Made by a program: the position numbers and the translations under genes
In this document: positions 8,606 through 17,417 of the stretch, one piece after another
Position numbering within the stretch: the stretch's first letter is position 1
Layout of the letters: each line of letters starts with the position of its first letter
The notes under the pieces: generated by a model
What the model was told of the DNA's origin: nothing
Database searches by the model: none
Seen by the model: only the letters and a program-made list of their open reading frames with translations
Source: Natronogracilivirga saccharolytica
GTDB lineage: Bacteria; Bacteroidota; Rhodothermia; Balneolales; Natronogracilivirgulaceae
DNA: 64,000 bases
Assembly (NCBI RefSeq): GCF_017921895.1
Contig: NZ_JAFIDN010000009.1
Span: 119,410-183,409 of the forward strand
Direction of reading: 5' to 3'

Positions 8606-9873
8606 GACTCGTCGTTTTTAGAATCTGTGTTTGGAGGCGAAGGGGCTTGATGACCGCCGTCACCGGGGCTGTCAGCATCGTGTACGGCTCCGGCGGCGGG
8701 ACTAATGGCCATGCGATAAAAGGGCTGGATGACCAGGCGTATGCCCAGGGCAAAAATGACCAGCATCAGTCCGATGACAAAAACCATGACCAGCCATTCG
8801 ACCAGGTGCGGAAAGTATTCAAAGCGTATCAGAGTGTCGCGCACATGGTCATAGCGGTAGGCCAGTGCCGGGATGACCACGTTCATCGGGACCATCAGAA
8901 AGTTGGCTACCATCAGTGCTGATGCGGCACCCAGCATGCGGATGCGGTTGACCTGGTCGCCGATGCGCTCCTGCCAGAAGAGAAGTATCACCGGCAGCAG
9001 AATGCCCAGGCCGACATGAAAGACCCAGATGGTCCAGGCATATTCGCCGGTGAGCATCTGCTCAAGAATGGCAGCCGTAGCCGGGACATCAGCATAACTC
9101 ATAACCAGCGATATGGTCAGGGCTGTAAAGGCACCGATCATGATCCACGACAGGAACCATCGGCCCAGCCGCCGGGCCAGCTCATGATAGACCGGTGAAC
9201 CCCGGTCGGGCGAAAACAGCAGGTGCTGCAGCAGGACCAGTCCGGTTCCGACCACAAAGGCCGAGATCAGATAGACCACCGGCAGCAGCAGGTCATTCCA
9301 CAGCGGACGGGCGGCCGCCACACTCAGAAACGATCCGAGCACCGCCACAAGAGCAGCTCCTGCCGGGACGCTGATATAGGCCATGTTTTTGACAATATCC
9401 TTGCGTCCCAGACGGTAAGCCCAGAGTTCAATGACCAGTATGACCAGGTAGGCCAGATGCAGCCAGATCATCCAGGTCAGCAGCGAACCGAAATCGGGCG
9501 CCAGAATAGGTCGCCAGACGCGGAAGGGCTGGCCCAGGTCGTGGAAAATGGATATCAATGCTCCGGCCAGGGCTGCCAGGGCCGTGAGCATGATGATCGG
9601 GCCCAGCCGGTCGAGCTCGCGGATGCCGGCACCGTAGCGCAGCAGCACAAAAGAGAGGACGGCTCCGACCTCGAGCAGTACGAAATACTCATAGAGTCCG
9701 ACCCAAAGTCCCCAGGGTACCTCGGTCGACAAATTACCCAGGTTTCCGAAATACAGGACCCGGAAGACGCCGATAGCCCCGATCACAAGGGCCGCAATGC
9801 CGATGATCAGGGCGATGCGAAATTGTTTGTTGGTGCGCTTCAGGTAGCCCGAAGCTGTTTGCGAGGTTGCCAT
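8602..9873 (-). CDS. arrC: NrfD/PsrC-type membrane subunit (module 1), identical to the module 2 copy
   Basis: Quinol-interacting inner-membrane subunit, 423 residues with about ten membrane helices, of the NrfD/PsrC family that anchors molybdenum oxidoreductases to the quinone pool. First gene of the arrCBA1 module. An in-frame ATG 18 bases further upstream (9891) would add MTKNGS, but the second copy supports the start at 9873. The protein is identical to the one at 14218-15489, residue by residue, while its partner subunits differ between modules. Its stop overlaps the arrB1 start. Confidence 0.9.
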   Translation of the reverse strand: MATSQTASGYLKRTNKQFRIALIIGIAALVIGAIGVFRVLYFGNLGNLSTEVPWGLWVGLYEYFVLLEVGAVLSFVLLRYGAGIRELDRLGPIIMLTALAALAGALISIFHDLGQPFRVWRPILAPDFGSLLTWMIWLHLAYLVILVIELWAYRLGRKDIVKNMAYISVPAGAALVAVLGSFLSVAAARPLWNDLLLPVVYLISAFVVGTGLVLLQHLLFSPDRGSPVYHELARRLGRWFLSWIMIGAFTALTISLVMSYADVPATAAILEQMLTGEYAWTIWVFHVGLGILLPVILLFWQERIGDQVNRIRMLGAASALMVANFLMVPMNVVIPALAYRYDHVRDTLIRFEYFPHLVEWLVMVFVIGLMLVIFALGIRLVIQPFYRMAISPAAGAVHDADSPGDGGHQAPSPPNTDSKNDES

Positions 9874-9880
9874 AGATCCG
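8602..9880. repeat. 1,279-bp duplication, copy 1 (arrC)
   Basis: I found no base difference between this stretch and 14218-15496 (offset 5,616). Identity starts exactly at the arrC stop codon and ends 7 bases upstream of the ATG (shared CGGATCT); outside these points the flanks differ at once. The copies lie in the same orientation. The pattern fits recent gene conversion or gene replacement, or an assembly artefact at a repeat. Confidence 0.93.
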
Positions 9881-9918
9881 TTTTTTGTCAATGACTAGGT
9901 ATGTTACTTCACTGGTTA

Positions 9919-10059
9919 CTACCTGCAGGCAGCAGCACATTTTGAATGGGCATCGCTGGTATCTGATGACATGCCGTTAGGTCCGTTGGCGTGCCTGCCG
10001 TTGTTGTGCCCTTCACTTTGCTTCTGTGCATTCAGGAAAAACTGATTCAAATGATGCAT
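9919..10059 (-). CDS. Possible small protein of 46 residues upstream of arrC1
   Basis: An ATG at 10059 opens a 46-residue frame starting MHHLNQFFLNAQKQ, rich in Asn, Gly and His in the middle and ending KCAAACR. It runs in the direction of the arr operon and stops about 45 bases before arrC1, preceded by an AT-rich stretch and the palindrome AAAGCGCTTT (10071-10080). Nothing similar lies before arrC2. There is no family match I know and no clear ribosome binding site, so it may be chance. Confidence 0.25.
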   Translation of the reverse strand: MHHLNQFFLNAQKQSEGHNNGRHANGPNGMSSDTSDAHSKCAAACR

Positions 10060-10396
10060 TTAATAATACAAAAGCGCTTTCACGGGACCCGGCACTACTC
10101 TCAGTTACATGCAAATAATGGTAATACAACACGGGAAGCCGTCACAGGCCAATAATTGTCCCTGGTTGTATGGAAATGCAGCAGCAAAGAGCAGTAGTAC
10201 CGGACAAAACCAATAACTAACAGATCACTTATCAGAAAATAATCGGATAAGTAAATCTCCTTTAAAAAATAAACCGGACTTGTTTAGATTCAATATAAGT
10301 TAGATGCAATTTTCCTGTTCCGGGCGGAGGTATCGTCCGGCAAGTCCTGATGAAATTGATTTTTTACGAGGGCTTGCTGATCAGGCCGTTACCATT
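10060..10396. other. Intergenic region between arrA2 and the arr1 module
   Basis: About 340 bases without a gene. It should hold the promoter of the arrCBA1 operon if module 1 is transcribed separately from module 2. The only structure I see is the perfect palindrome AAAGCGCTTT at 10071-10080. No intrinsic terminator for arrA2 was recognised. Confidence 0.4.
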
Positions 10397-12958
10397 TCAG
10401 ACTTTATCGACATTAACCTTTACATACCCGTAAAATGCCGATGAACCGCTGAGTCGGTCATAGTCCGCAGGCATTACCTGATTGTTGTTACCACCGAGAG
10501 GTTGCTTACCGTTTACTCTGGTTGCATAACGACCGTAAGCCCAGTGTCCCATACCGAAGGGTTTGACGATCGTGCCCGGGCGCACACCTTCCCACCGAAC
10601 CAGCCGGCACTCCAGTTCACCGGCTGATGAATGCAACCGTATTTTGTCACCGTCACGGAGTCCCAGTCGATCAGCATCTTCCGGGTTCAACTGTGCCACA
10701 TCTTCACCGGCAATGCAGCCCGGATCGATATCCTTCATTTCATGATACCAGGAGCAGTTGGCGGACCGGCCCTCACGATTCAGTCGTGATTTGTAATCGA
10801 CCAGCATGAAGGAGTTTTCGCGATCTTCACCGTGTACAAAGGGTTCTTCATAATGTGGAACAAAAGCAAGATCACCACGCGCCAGGTAGTTACTGGTGGC
10901 AAGAACGGTGTCCACATCCGTATCGTGCCGCTCGGCATGCCCGGTCAGGGCTTCTTTGAGCGTTTCGGAAAAAAATTCAAACTTGCGGGTCCGGGTATTC
11001 ATGCTGCCCCAGCGCCCACGGTAGTTATAGGGCTCCGAATTCCACACTCCGGTCTTATAGAAATCATCCCAGCCGTCAAACCGGTCACCACCTTTGTAGT
11101 GATCTGGATCCCACAAATCCCTGGTGGCATGTTTAAGTGCATACAGGTCGAACTCTTTTTCGTTTTTCGGTTCGGCACCGGTTTCCGGATCCCGGTACTG
11201 TTTATAATGATCCAGCATGTTCGGGAATCCCTTTTCGGCCAGTTTTTCGGCAATCAGCCAGGTAACTTCGGTTTCGTCGGTCTTGGAGTCCCAGACACGA
11301 TCAATAACAGGTCTGTTAAGCGGAAGCTGTCGGTGGGCATTGCCAATGCTTTTCATAAATCCGTGGCGTTCAAACATATGATGAGTGGCTGGCAGGATAA
11401 TATCACAGAACATACTGTACTCGGCCACATGCGTGGTGATATGCACGTTGAACGGAATTTTTTCCATTGCTTTTTCCCAGCGATTGCTTCCGGGATTCGA
11501 AAAGGCAAAATTGTTGAAATAGGCAATGATCATTTTTATATCATAGGGATCGCCGTCCAGGATGCCGTCGGCAGTTCGATTGGTTACGACGCCACCTCCG
11601 GAGCTGCCTCCTTTGAGAGCAGGGTATTCCAGGTAGCCGCGTTGGTCAATCTTTGGTTTGGCTATTCCCTTGCGTGCGATATCATCCAGATAAGGTTCCA
11701 CGGACGGAAATCCCTGTGAATATTCAGGGTTGGATGCCAGGGTGCCACCCTTGTTGTCCACTGAACCGACCAGTCCGTTTAATGCATGAGTAGCCATGGA
11801 GTTATAGGCACCCCGCACCTGCATTGTCGGGCCGCCGCCCACCCAGCAAATGGCTTGCGGAGCTGCCCGGGCAAAATCTATCGCCACCCGCTCGATCTGA
11901 TCTGCGGGTACACCGGCTTTGCCGGCAGCCCATTCCGGGGTTCGGTCCTTCAGCTCCAGGTTCCACCATCGGACAAGTCCGTGGGTGTATATTTCTTCAA
12001 AGGTGTTTTCGTTTACAGTCCGCCCGGTCCGGAAGCGATTTTTACCATCTTTGAAATCTCCGACAAACGGACGGTACCACAAACCGCGTGTCAGAATGAC
12101 ATGCGCCATGGCCACGGCAAGAGCTCCGTCTTCACCCGGCTTCACAGGCAGCCATTCATCAGACTTGGCCGCTGTTGCCGAGAGCCGGGGCTCTACGGTT
12201 GCTACTTTCGCCCGTGACAAAACCTCGCCCCATGCGTTATTGTAGTGCGAGACCTGGCGGTTCGTAGCAATGGGGTCTGCTCCCCAGCAAAGTACGTACC
12301 GGGCATTCCGGACATCATACTGCCTGTATGCCCATATGCCTTCAGTATAATACGGACCAAATTTTTCCGCTTCTGCACAGATGGCACTGTGAGAAATATT
12401 GTTGGGTGATCCGATGATCTTCGGGAAGCGATCGTAAAGGATATCGCGCAGGTAGGTGTATCTGCCGCGGGTGACCATGAATTTGTGGGTCTCTTCATTT
12501 CGACGAAGTTCCATTATCTTTTCGGCTATGGTATCTATCGCCTCCTCCCATGTAATAGGGACAAAGCCTGGATCAACACCACGACCTTTATCAGGATTGG
12601 TCCGTTTCATGGGGGTTTTCAGCCGGTCGGGATCATATACCTGCTGCAATCCCATGTGCCCCCGGACACAAATATTTTCTCCGTTAACTTTGGAGTTGGG
12701 ATTGCCTCGCACGCGTGTGGCCCGCCCGTCCTGAACGTAAACCTGTACCGAGCACCACGATGTGCAACCCAGACAAGCCGAGGCTTCCCACCGTCCGTTC
12801 TGTCCTGCACGGGGCTTTTCACCGGTACGGTCGGATGCCTTTAGAGTGTTCAATCCGGATGCGAACACAGAACCAAGTCCCAGGCCGCTGCCGGCCATCA
12901 ATGTCTGCTTAAGAAAGGACTTTCTGGATTTGCGGGTAGTATTTTCAGTTTTATTCAT
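10397..12958 (-). CDS. arrA: Respiratory arsenate reductase catalytic subunit ArrA (module 2)
   Basis: Periplasmic molybdopterin subunit, 853 residues from the ATG at 12958, which puts the Tat-like signal SRKSFLKQTLMAGSG at 11-25; the longer frame to 13054 adds 32 residues with no signal character. 4Fe-4S ligands C62, C65, C69 and C97 have the ArrA spacing C-x2-C-x3-C-x27-C. It has the arsenate-reductase motif RGRY (164-167), then SHSAICAEAEK with His190, Ser191, Mo-ligand C194 and Lys199, and Tyr211. All these match, as I recall them, the substrate-site residues of Shewanella ANA-3 ArrA. Reduction of arsenate to arsenite is the best call; the ArxA motif GRGWG is absent. Confidence 0.9.
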   Translation of the reverse strand: MNKTENTTRKSRKSFLKQTLMAGSGLGLGSVFASGLNTLKASDRTGEKPRAGQNGRWEASACLGCTSWCSVQVYVQDGRATRVRGNPNSKVNGENICVRGHMGLQQVYDPDRLKTPMKRTNPDKGRGVDPGFVPITWEEAIDTIAEKIMELRRNEETHKFMVTRGRYTYLRDILYDRFPKIIGSPNNISHSAICAEAEKFGPYYTEGIWAYRQYDVRNARYVLCWGADPIATNRQVSHYNNAWGEVLSRAKVATVEPRLSATAAKSDEWLPVKPGEDGALAVAMAHVILTRGLWYRPFVGDFKDGKNRFRTGRTVNENTFEEIYTHGLVRWWNLELKDRTPEWAAGKAGVPADQIERVAIDFARAAPQAICWVGGGPTMQVRGAYNSMATHALNGLVGSVDNKGGTLASNPEYSQGFPSVEPYLDDIARKGIAKPKIDQRGYLEYPALKGGSSGGGVVTNRTADGILDGDPYDIKMIIAYFNNFAFSNPGSNRWEKAMEKIPFNVHITTHVAEYSMFCDIILPATHHMFERHGFMKSIGNAHRQLPLNRPVIDRVWDSKTDETEVTWLIAEKLAEKGFPNMLDHYKQYRDPETGAEPKNEKEFDLYALKHATRDLWDPDHYKGGDRFDGWDDFYKTGVWNSEPYNYRGRWGSMNTRTRKFEFFSETLKEALTGHAERHDTDVDTVLATSNYLARGDLAFVPHYEEPFVHGEDRENSFMLVDYKSRLNREGRSANCSWYHEMKDIDPGCIAGEDVAQLNPEDADRLGLRDGDKIRLHSSAGELECRLVRWEGVRPGTIVKPFGMGHWAYGRYATRVNGKQPLGGNNNQVMPADYDRLSGSSAFYGYVKVNVDKV

Positions 12959-13066
12959 GATCAGAAATATTAAATGATGATAAAATCGGATGTACGGACG
13001 CGGGCTGCCGTTTTCTCGTCCGGAAACGCTGGCCCCGAATCTCGTCGGGTGCATGTATTAATATTT

Positions 13067-14221
13067 TTACCCAAAAAGTTGTTTCTCCTGAGCCTGTTTG
13101 GAGTGGTCTATCGGATTGTTTTCGTGAGCAAGAGTCCCGGATTCGAACAGCTCTTGCCATTCCTCTTCCGGAATGTGGGTTACCCCGGTTTTCCAGTCAT
13201 GTACACGCTCGGCATGAAGACGCGCCGACTCTTGTGACAAGTTACCGGCCAGTTCACCTTTGGTTTGCGGGTAATCGGCGGCAGAATTAAAGGTGCGCAC
13301 ATAGAATACTTTGGGTTCAGTGCCCAAATGCTCCTTGCGGCGCATCGGACGGTATTTGGCAAGAATTCGGCTGACAGAACTGTTCGGGTTATTCAGATCA
13401 CCAAAAATTCGGGCATCTGTCGGGCATCGTTTAACGCAGGCGGGAAGTTTCCGCTCCTTGAGACGATGCAGGCAGAAATCACACTTTTCCACGATCCCGT
13501 GGTAACGGTTGCCATGACCGTAATTTTCCCTTTCCGGATTGTAATAGGGCGTGCGATTTCCTCCGACATGATTGGTTATTTCCTTTGGTGAAGCAGTTAG
13601 CCCTTCAAATAACGCTTCATCAGATTCCCACTCCTCGTGAGGCTCCCCGAAATGGGCATGTACTTCACCATAGGGGCAGTTAATGATGCACGCACGGCAC
13701 CCAATGCATTTCTGCGGGTCATGAGCCACTACATCTCCGTGGACCCGATGCAGCGCTGAGGTCGGGCATGCCTTGGCACATGGTGCATTTTCACAGTGAT
13801 TACACAGAGTAGGCAGGTATTCAAATCGAACATTTGGAAACTTACCTGTTGTGTGTGTGATGTGGTGGGACCAGAAATGACCGCTTCGCAAATTATTTTC
13901 GGTTTTGCAGGCGATATCGCAGCCACCGCAGCCAGTGCATCGCTGAAGGTCGATAACCATGGCAAGGCTTGTGCCTTCCAGATGTTCCAGTCCTTCATCA
14001 GGGGCGGTACGATTGCACCCGGCCGCCATTCCGGCTATAGCTGCACCCGCTCCGGCAGATTTGAGGAAGTCCCGCCGTGACAGTGAACCTCCGGTTTTCC
14101 CGGAGTCGGCTGATAATTTGGAAGCAGCATTTTTGTCCATGATACTTTCGTTTGATCCGTCTGATGAACCAGACAATTTTTCCGGATTTCGTTTTATGTC
14201 AGAGATTTGCGATCGGTTCAT
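13067..14221 (-). CDS. arrB: ArrB iron-sulfur subunit (module 2)
   Basis: 384 residues, with a longer N-terminus than ArrB1: the Tat motif LSRRDFLKSAGAGA begins near residue 47 and is followed by GMAAGC, a possible lipobox. Four cluster-binding motifs match ArrB1 in order (CTGCGGCDIAC, CNHCENAPCAKACP, CIGCRACIINCP, CDFCLHRL...CVKRCP). Between the last clusters and the shared C-terminal QLFG it carries an extra segment of about 35 residues. The ATG at 14221 overlaps the arrC2 stop by 4 bases; a second ATG at codon 28 is possible. arrA2 follows after about 108 bases. Confidence 0.92.
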   Translation of the reverse strand: MNRSQISDIKRNPEKLSGSSDGSNESIMDKNAASKLSADSGKTGGSLSRRDFLKSAGAGAAIAGMAAGCNRTAPDEGLEHLEGTSLAMVIDLQRCTGCGGCDIACKTENNLRSGHFWSHHITHTTGKFPNVRFEYLPTLCNHCENAPCAKACPTSALHRVHGDVVAHDPQKCIGCRACIINCPYGEVHAHFGEPHEEWESDEALFEGLTASPKEITNHVGGNRTPYYNPERENYGHGNRYHGIVEKCDFCLHRLKERKLPACVKRCPTDARIFGDLNNPNSSVSRILAKYRPMRRKEHLGTEPKVFYVRTFNSAADYPQTKGELAGNLSQESARLHAERVHDWKTGVTHIPEEEWQELFESGTLAHENNPIDHSKQAQEKQLFG

Positions 14222-15489
14222 GACTCGTCGTTTTTAGAATCTGTGTTTGGAGGCGAAGGGGCTTGATGACCGCCGTCACCGGGGCTGTCAGCATCGTGTA
14301 CGGCTCCGGCGGCGGGACTAATGGCCATGCGATAAAAGGGCTGGATGACCAGGCGTATGCCCAGGGCAAAAATGACCAGCATCAGTCCGATGACAAAAAC
14401 CATGACCAGCCATTCGACCAGGTGCGGAAAGTATTCAAAGCGTATCAGAGTGTCGCGCACATGGTCATAGCGGTAGGCCAGTGCCGGGATGACCACGTTC
14501 ATCGGGACCATCAGAAAGTTGGCTACCATCAGTGCTGATGCGGCACCCAGCATGCGGATGCGGTTGACCTGGTCGCCGATGCGCTCCTGCCAGAAGAGAA
14601 GTATCACCGGCAGCAGAATGCCCAGGCCGACATGAAAGACCCAGATGGTCCAGGCATATTCGCCGGTGAGCATCTGCTCAAGAATGGCAGCCGTAGCCGG
14701 GACATCAGCATAACTCATAACCAGCGATATGGTCAGGGCTGTAAAGGCACCGATCATGATCCACGACAGGAACCATCGGCCCAGCCGCCGGGCCAGCTCA
14801 TGATAGACCGGTGAACCCCGGTCGGGCGAAAACAGCAGGTGCTGCAGCAGGACCAGTCCGGTTCCGACCACAAAGGCCGAGATCAGATAGACCACCGGCA
14901 GCAGCAGGTCATTCCACAGCGGACGGGCGGCCGCCACACTCAGAAACGATCCGAGCACCGCCACAAGAGCAGCTCCTGCCGGGACGCTGATATAGGCCAT
15001 GTTTTTGACAATATCCTTGCGTCCCAGACGGTAAGCCCAGAGTTCAATGACCAGTATGACCAGGTAGGCCAGATGCAGCCAGATCATCCAGGTCAGCAGC
15101 GAACCGAAATCGGGCGCCAGAATAGGTCGCCAGACGCGGAAGGGCTGGCCCAGGTCGTGGAAAATGGATATCAATGCTCCGGCCAGGGCTGCCAGGGCCG
15201 TGAGCATGATGATCGGGCCCAGCCGGTCGAGCTCGCGGATGCCGGCACCGTAGCGCAGCAGCACAAAAGAGAGGACGGCTCCGACCTCGAGCAGTACGAA
15301 ATACTCATAGAGTCCGACCCAAAGTCCCCAGGGTACCTCGGTCGACAAATTACCCAGGTTTCCGAAATACAGGACCCGGAAGACGCCGATAGCCCCGATC
15401 ACAAGGGCCGCAATGCCGATGATCAGGGCGATGCGAAATTGTTTGTTGGTGCGCTTCAGGTAGCCCGAAGCTGTTTGCGAGGTTGCCAT
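14218..15489 (-). CDS. arrC: NrfD/PsrC-type membrane subunit ArrC (module 2)
   Basis: 423-residue polytopic membrane protein, identical to the product of 8602-9873. It would oxidise menaquinol and pass electrons to ArrB2. It lies 55 bases downstream of the porin gene and overlaps arrB2 by 4 bases, so porin-arrC2-arrB2-arrA2 is likely one transcript starting near 16.7 kb. That one C subunit sequence serves two different A/B pairs implies either interchangeable anchors or recent homogenisation. Confidence 0.92.
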   Translation of the reverse strand: MATSQTASGYLKRTNKQFRIALIIGIAALVIGAIGVFRVLYFGNLGNLSTEVPWGLWVGLYEYFVLLEVGAVLSFVLLRYGAGIRELDRLGPIIMLTALAALAGALISIFHDLGQPFRVWRPILAPDFGSLLTWMIWLHLAYLVILVIELWAYRLGRKDIVKNMAYISVPAGAALVAVLGSFLSVAAARPLWNDLLLPVVYLISAFVVGTGLVLLQHLLFSPDRGSPVYHELARRLGRWFLSWIMIGAFTALTISLVMSYADVPATAAILEQMLTGEYAWTIWVFHVGLGILLPVILLFWQERIGDQVNRIRMLGAASALMVANFLMVPMNVVIPALAYRYDHVRDTLIRFEYFPHLVEWLVMVFVIGLMLVIFALGIRLVIQPFYRMAISPAAGAVHDADSPGDGGHQAPSPPNTDSKNDES

Positions 15490-15496
15490 AGATCCG
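14218..15496. repeat. 1,279-bp duplication, copy 2 (arrC)
   Basis: Second copy of the block at 8602-9880, same orientation, no differences found on reading. The flanks are unrelated: on the left the arrB2 start region, on the right the porin-arrC2 spacer. Confidence 0.93.
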
Positions 15497-15544
15497 GGAT
15501 TAATGGTTATAGATCAGGAAGTAATAATCAGATTGAATATGATC

Positions 15545-16690
15545 TCAGAAATGGAACTGGGAACGGAGGACTCCGATAACCGGGGTTCTGTCACCGGTTC
15601 CGTTGCCGCGTGTACTTATATCAACAAATATTACATTTGCCATGAATCGCAAATTAGAAGCCAGATAGCAGTTCAGTGCCAGTGTGAGGTTGCTTTGTTT
15701 TCCTCCCATATAGCCGGAATCGTTCAGATTCATATGACTGAAGCGGGCTGCTATTTCCAGGGCACGGCCGTTTTGCGGGGTTATAGTACCGAACCCGCCG
15801 GACGAATAGGCACGACTTTCACCGGTCAGAACATAGTTGGACTGTACATGCCAGCCGTGAAATAGTGGACTGTCTCCTTCATCCATCAGCACATTGACCA
15901 TCAGGTATTCCGCCTCCAGCGAAAGCGGCCCGTGCATCAGAGCCAGTTCCAGTCCGGACTTAAAGGACCCCTCCAGATCCGGAGTATTAATTTGCAATCC
16001 GATCAGAGATTTTCCTCCACCGGAATCTCTGGCCTCAGGCCGGTCGCTGAAACCAATGATAGTCTGGTCCATCAGACTTTCATATACGACCGAGCCGCCG
16101 ATGTGAAGTCTTCCGCTCCCGATTTCAGGTGCGAAGACACCTCTGAAGGCACCACCCAGCGGCATGTCTCCAGTGATATCTCCGCGCTGGCCGAGTGCCC
16201 GGCCGAATATCATGGATTTGAAACCGAGTGCCCGGCCGAACCGCTCGTAGGCAAGACCCATACGCCGCGAGTCAGCGATCATGTTACTGTTAGTGGCCCG
16301 CTCGATGAATGTAATATTGTTTGAGCTGGTCAGCTCGTTTAAACCCTGCGGCACTTTATACTGACCAATCCAAAGTCTGCTGCCGTCGGAAAAACGGCGG
16401 CGGAGCCGGAAATCATTCGGACTGACTCCGCCATCGGCAAAGTCCACTTCAATGCGCCCGTCCCAGTTTTCGATGACCTGGCCATTCACACCCAGCCGTG
16501 CACGGCGGTTATTGAAGCCGTTTTGAAAATCATCGGCATTGTTCAGGCCGATGAAGGCATCCATATGAACCCGCCCGCGAATATCGAAATCCTGTGATGA
16601 TGAAATGGGTGCATTAGCAAACAGGAAAACAAGGATAATCAGCAAAAAACCGAAATAGTTTCCCATATTATTGTAATTTTTTTTTGTCAT
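15545..16690 (-). CDS. OprO/OprP-like outer-membrane porin
   Basis: 381 residues with an N-terminal signal peptide (FGFLLIILVFLFANAPISSS) and a beta-barrel of the phosphate-selective porin O/P type: FDIRGRVHMDAFIGL, the RRARLGVNGQVIENWDGRIEVDF block and LWIGQYKVPQGLNEL are family hallmarks. It ends in FHF, an outer-membrane insertion signal. First gene of the arr2 operon, so a role in arsenate entry is plausible because the family passes anions of this size. Specificity is inferred from context. Confidence 0.85.
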   Translation of the reverse strand: MTKKNYNNMGNYFGFLLIILVFLFANAPISSSQDFDIRGRVHMDAFIGLNNADDFQNGFNNRRARLGVNGQVIENWDGRIEVDFADGGVSPNDFRLRRRFSDGSRLWIGQYKVPQGLNELTSSNNITFIERATNSNMIADSRRMGLAYERFGRALGFKSMIFGRALGQRGDITGDMPLGGAFRGVFAPEIGSGRLHIGGSVVYESLMDQTIIGFSDRPEARDSGGGKSLIGLQINTPDLEGSFKSGLELALMHGPLSLEAEYLMVNVLMDEGDSPLFHGWHVQSNYVLTGESRAYSSGGFGTITPQNGRALEIAARFSHMNLNDSGYMGGKQSNLTLALNCYLASNLRFMANVIFVDISTRGNGTGDRTPVIGVLRSQFHF

Positions 16691-17051
16691 GATTGCAGGT
16701 GCAACATGTCACCAACTGATGCTATCTGCCGATAGTAATACTCAGGACAGATACTGCAAGAAATTCCAATACTTTTAATATTATTTATCGTAAATCGTAG
16801 AAATACGTTTATCTTAATAAAAGCAATGCGGAGTTCCATGTCAAGTCCGTTATGGTAGCGCTTTTCTGGTCATTGAAATCTGCTCTATGCATATTGTATT
16901 ATCATTATATTACCAATTGGGCATGACAATACGTTTTGTTCCGGTTTTTTCGGAAATTATTTTTGAAGTGAATACGATTAAGTTCAAATAGATGTTTGCT
17001 ATTTAGACATTTTCTGAATAATTACTACCGGTTTTACTTGAGTCCAAGGCC
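16691..17051. promoter_or_regulatory. Divergent control region between the arr2 operon and arsR1
   Basis: 361 AT-rich bases between divergent porin and arsR1 starts; this must hold the promoters of both. I see the half site TTTATCG near 16789 but no second arm at the 8-base spacing found at the other ars promoters, so I do not call an operator. No gene is present. Confidence 0.5.
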
Positions 17052-17411
17052 ATGAGCATACATAAAACATTCGAATTTGACGAAAAGAAAGTACGGTTTG
17101 CACAATTAACCAAAGCGTTGAGTCATCCGGCCCGACTGGCTATTCTTGAAATTCTGGCAAGCAGGGAAGAGTGCATGTGCGGTAATATCGCCAACATGCT
17201 TCCGCTGGCTCAGTCCACCGTATCACAGCATCTGAAATCGCTGAAAGATGCCGGACTTATCAAGGGTACCATCACTGGTACCTCCATTTGCTATGATATT
17301 GATCCTTCAGCAATGCAAGAATGCTGTAAGTTGCTCGGTGAATTCTGTGACGGGATACAGAGCCATGATAAAGTGCAGAGCGAAAATGATATGCGTGTTT
17401 GCGCGAAATAG
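17052..17411 (+). CDS. arsR: ArsR/SmtB-family repressor (first copy)
   Basis: 119-residue winged-helix repressor that would release DNA on binding As(III). The recognition helix region is LPLAQSTVSQHLKSLKDAGLIKG. The metalloid site is ECMCG at the start of the DNA-binding helix pair, with CC later (QECCKLLGEFC) as possible third ligands. It lies 6 bases before moeB and divergently from the arr2 operon, so it probably controls both the porin-arr genes and the cofactor genes. Close relative of the arsR at 27000. Confidence 0.93.
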   Translation: MSIHKTFEFDEKKVRFAQLTKALSHPARLAILEILASREECMCGNIANMLPLAQSTVSQHLKSLKDAGLIKGTITGTSICYDIDPSAMQECCKLLGEFCDGIQSHDKVQSENDMRVCAK

Positions 17412-17417
17412 CATGTT

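Noticed and set aside
10832..11719. Open frame of 295 codons opposite arrA2
   Set aside because: Antisense to well-conserved ArrA sequence; no motif.
14839..15579. Open frame of 246 codons opposite arrC2 (and its twin opposite arrC1)
   Set aside because: Gln/Asp/His-rich mirror of membrane codons; present in both copies only because arrC is duplicated.
16780..16810. ATCG-N8-CGAT operator near arsR1
   Set aside because: Only one arm (TTTATCG) is present; the second arm at the right spacing is missing.
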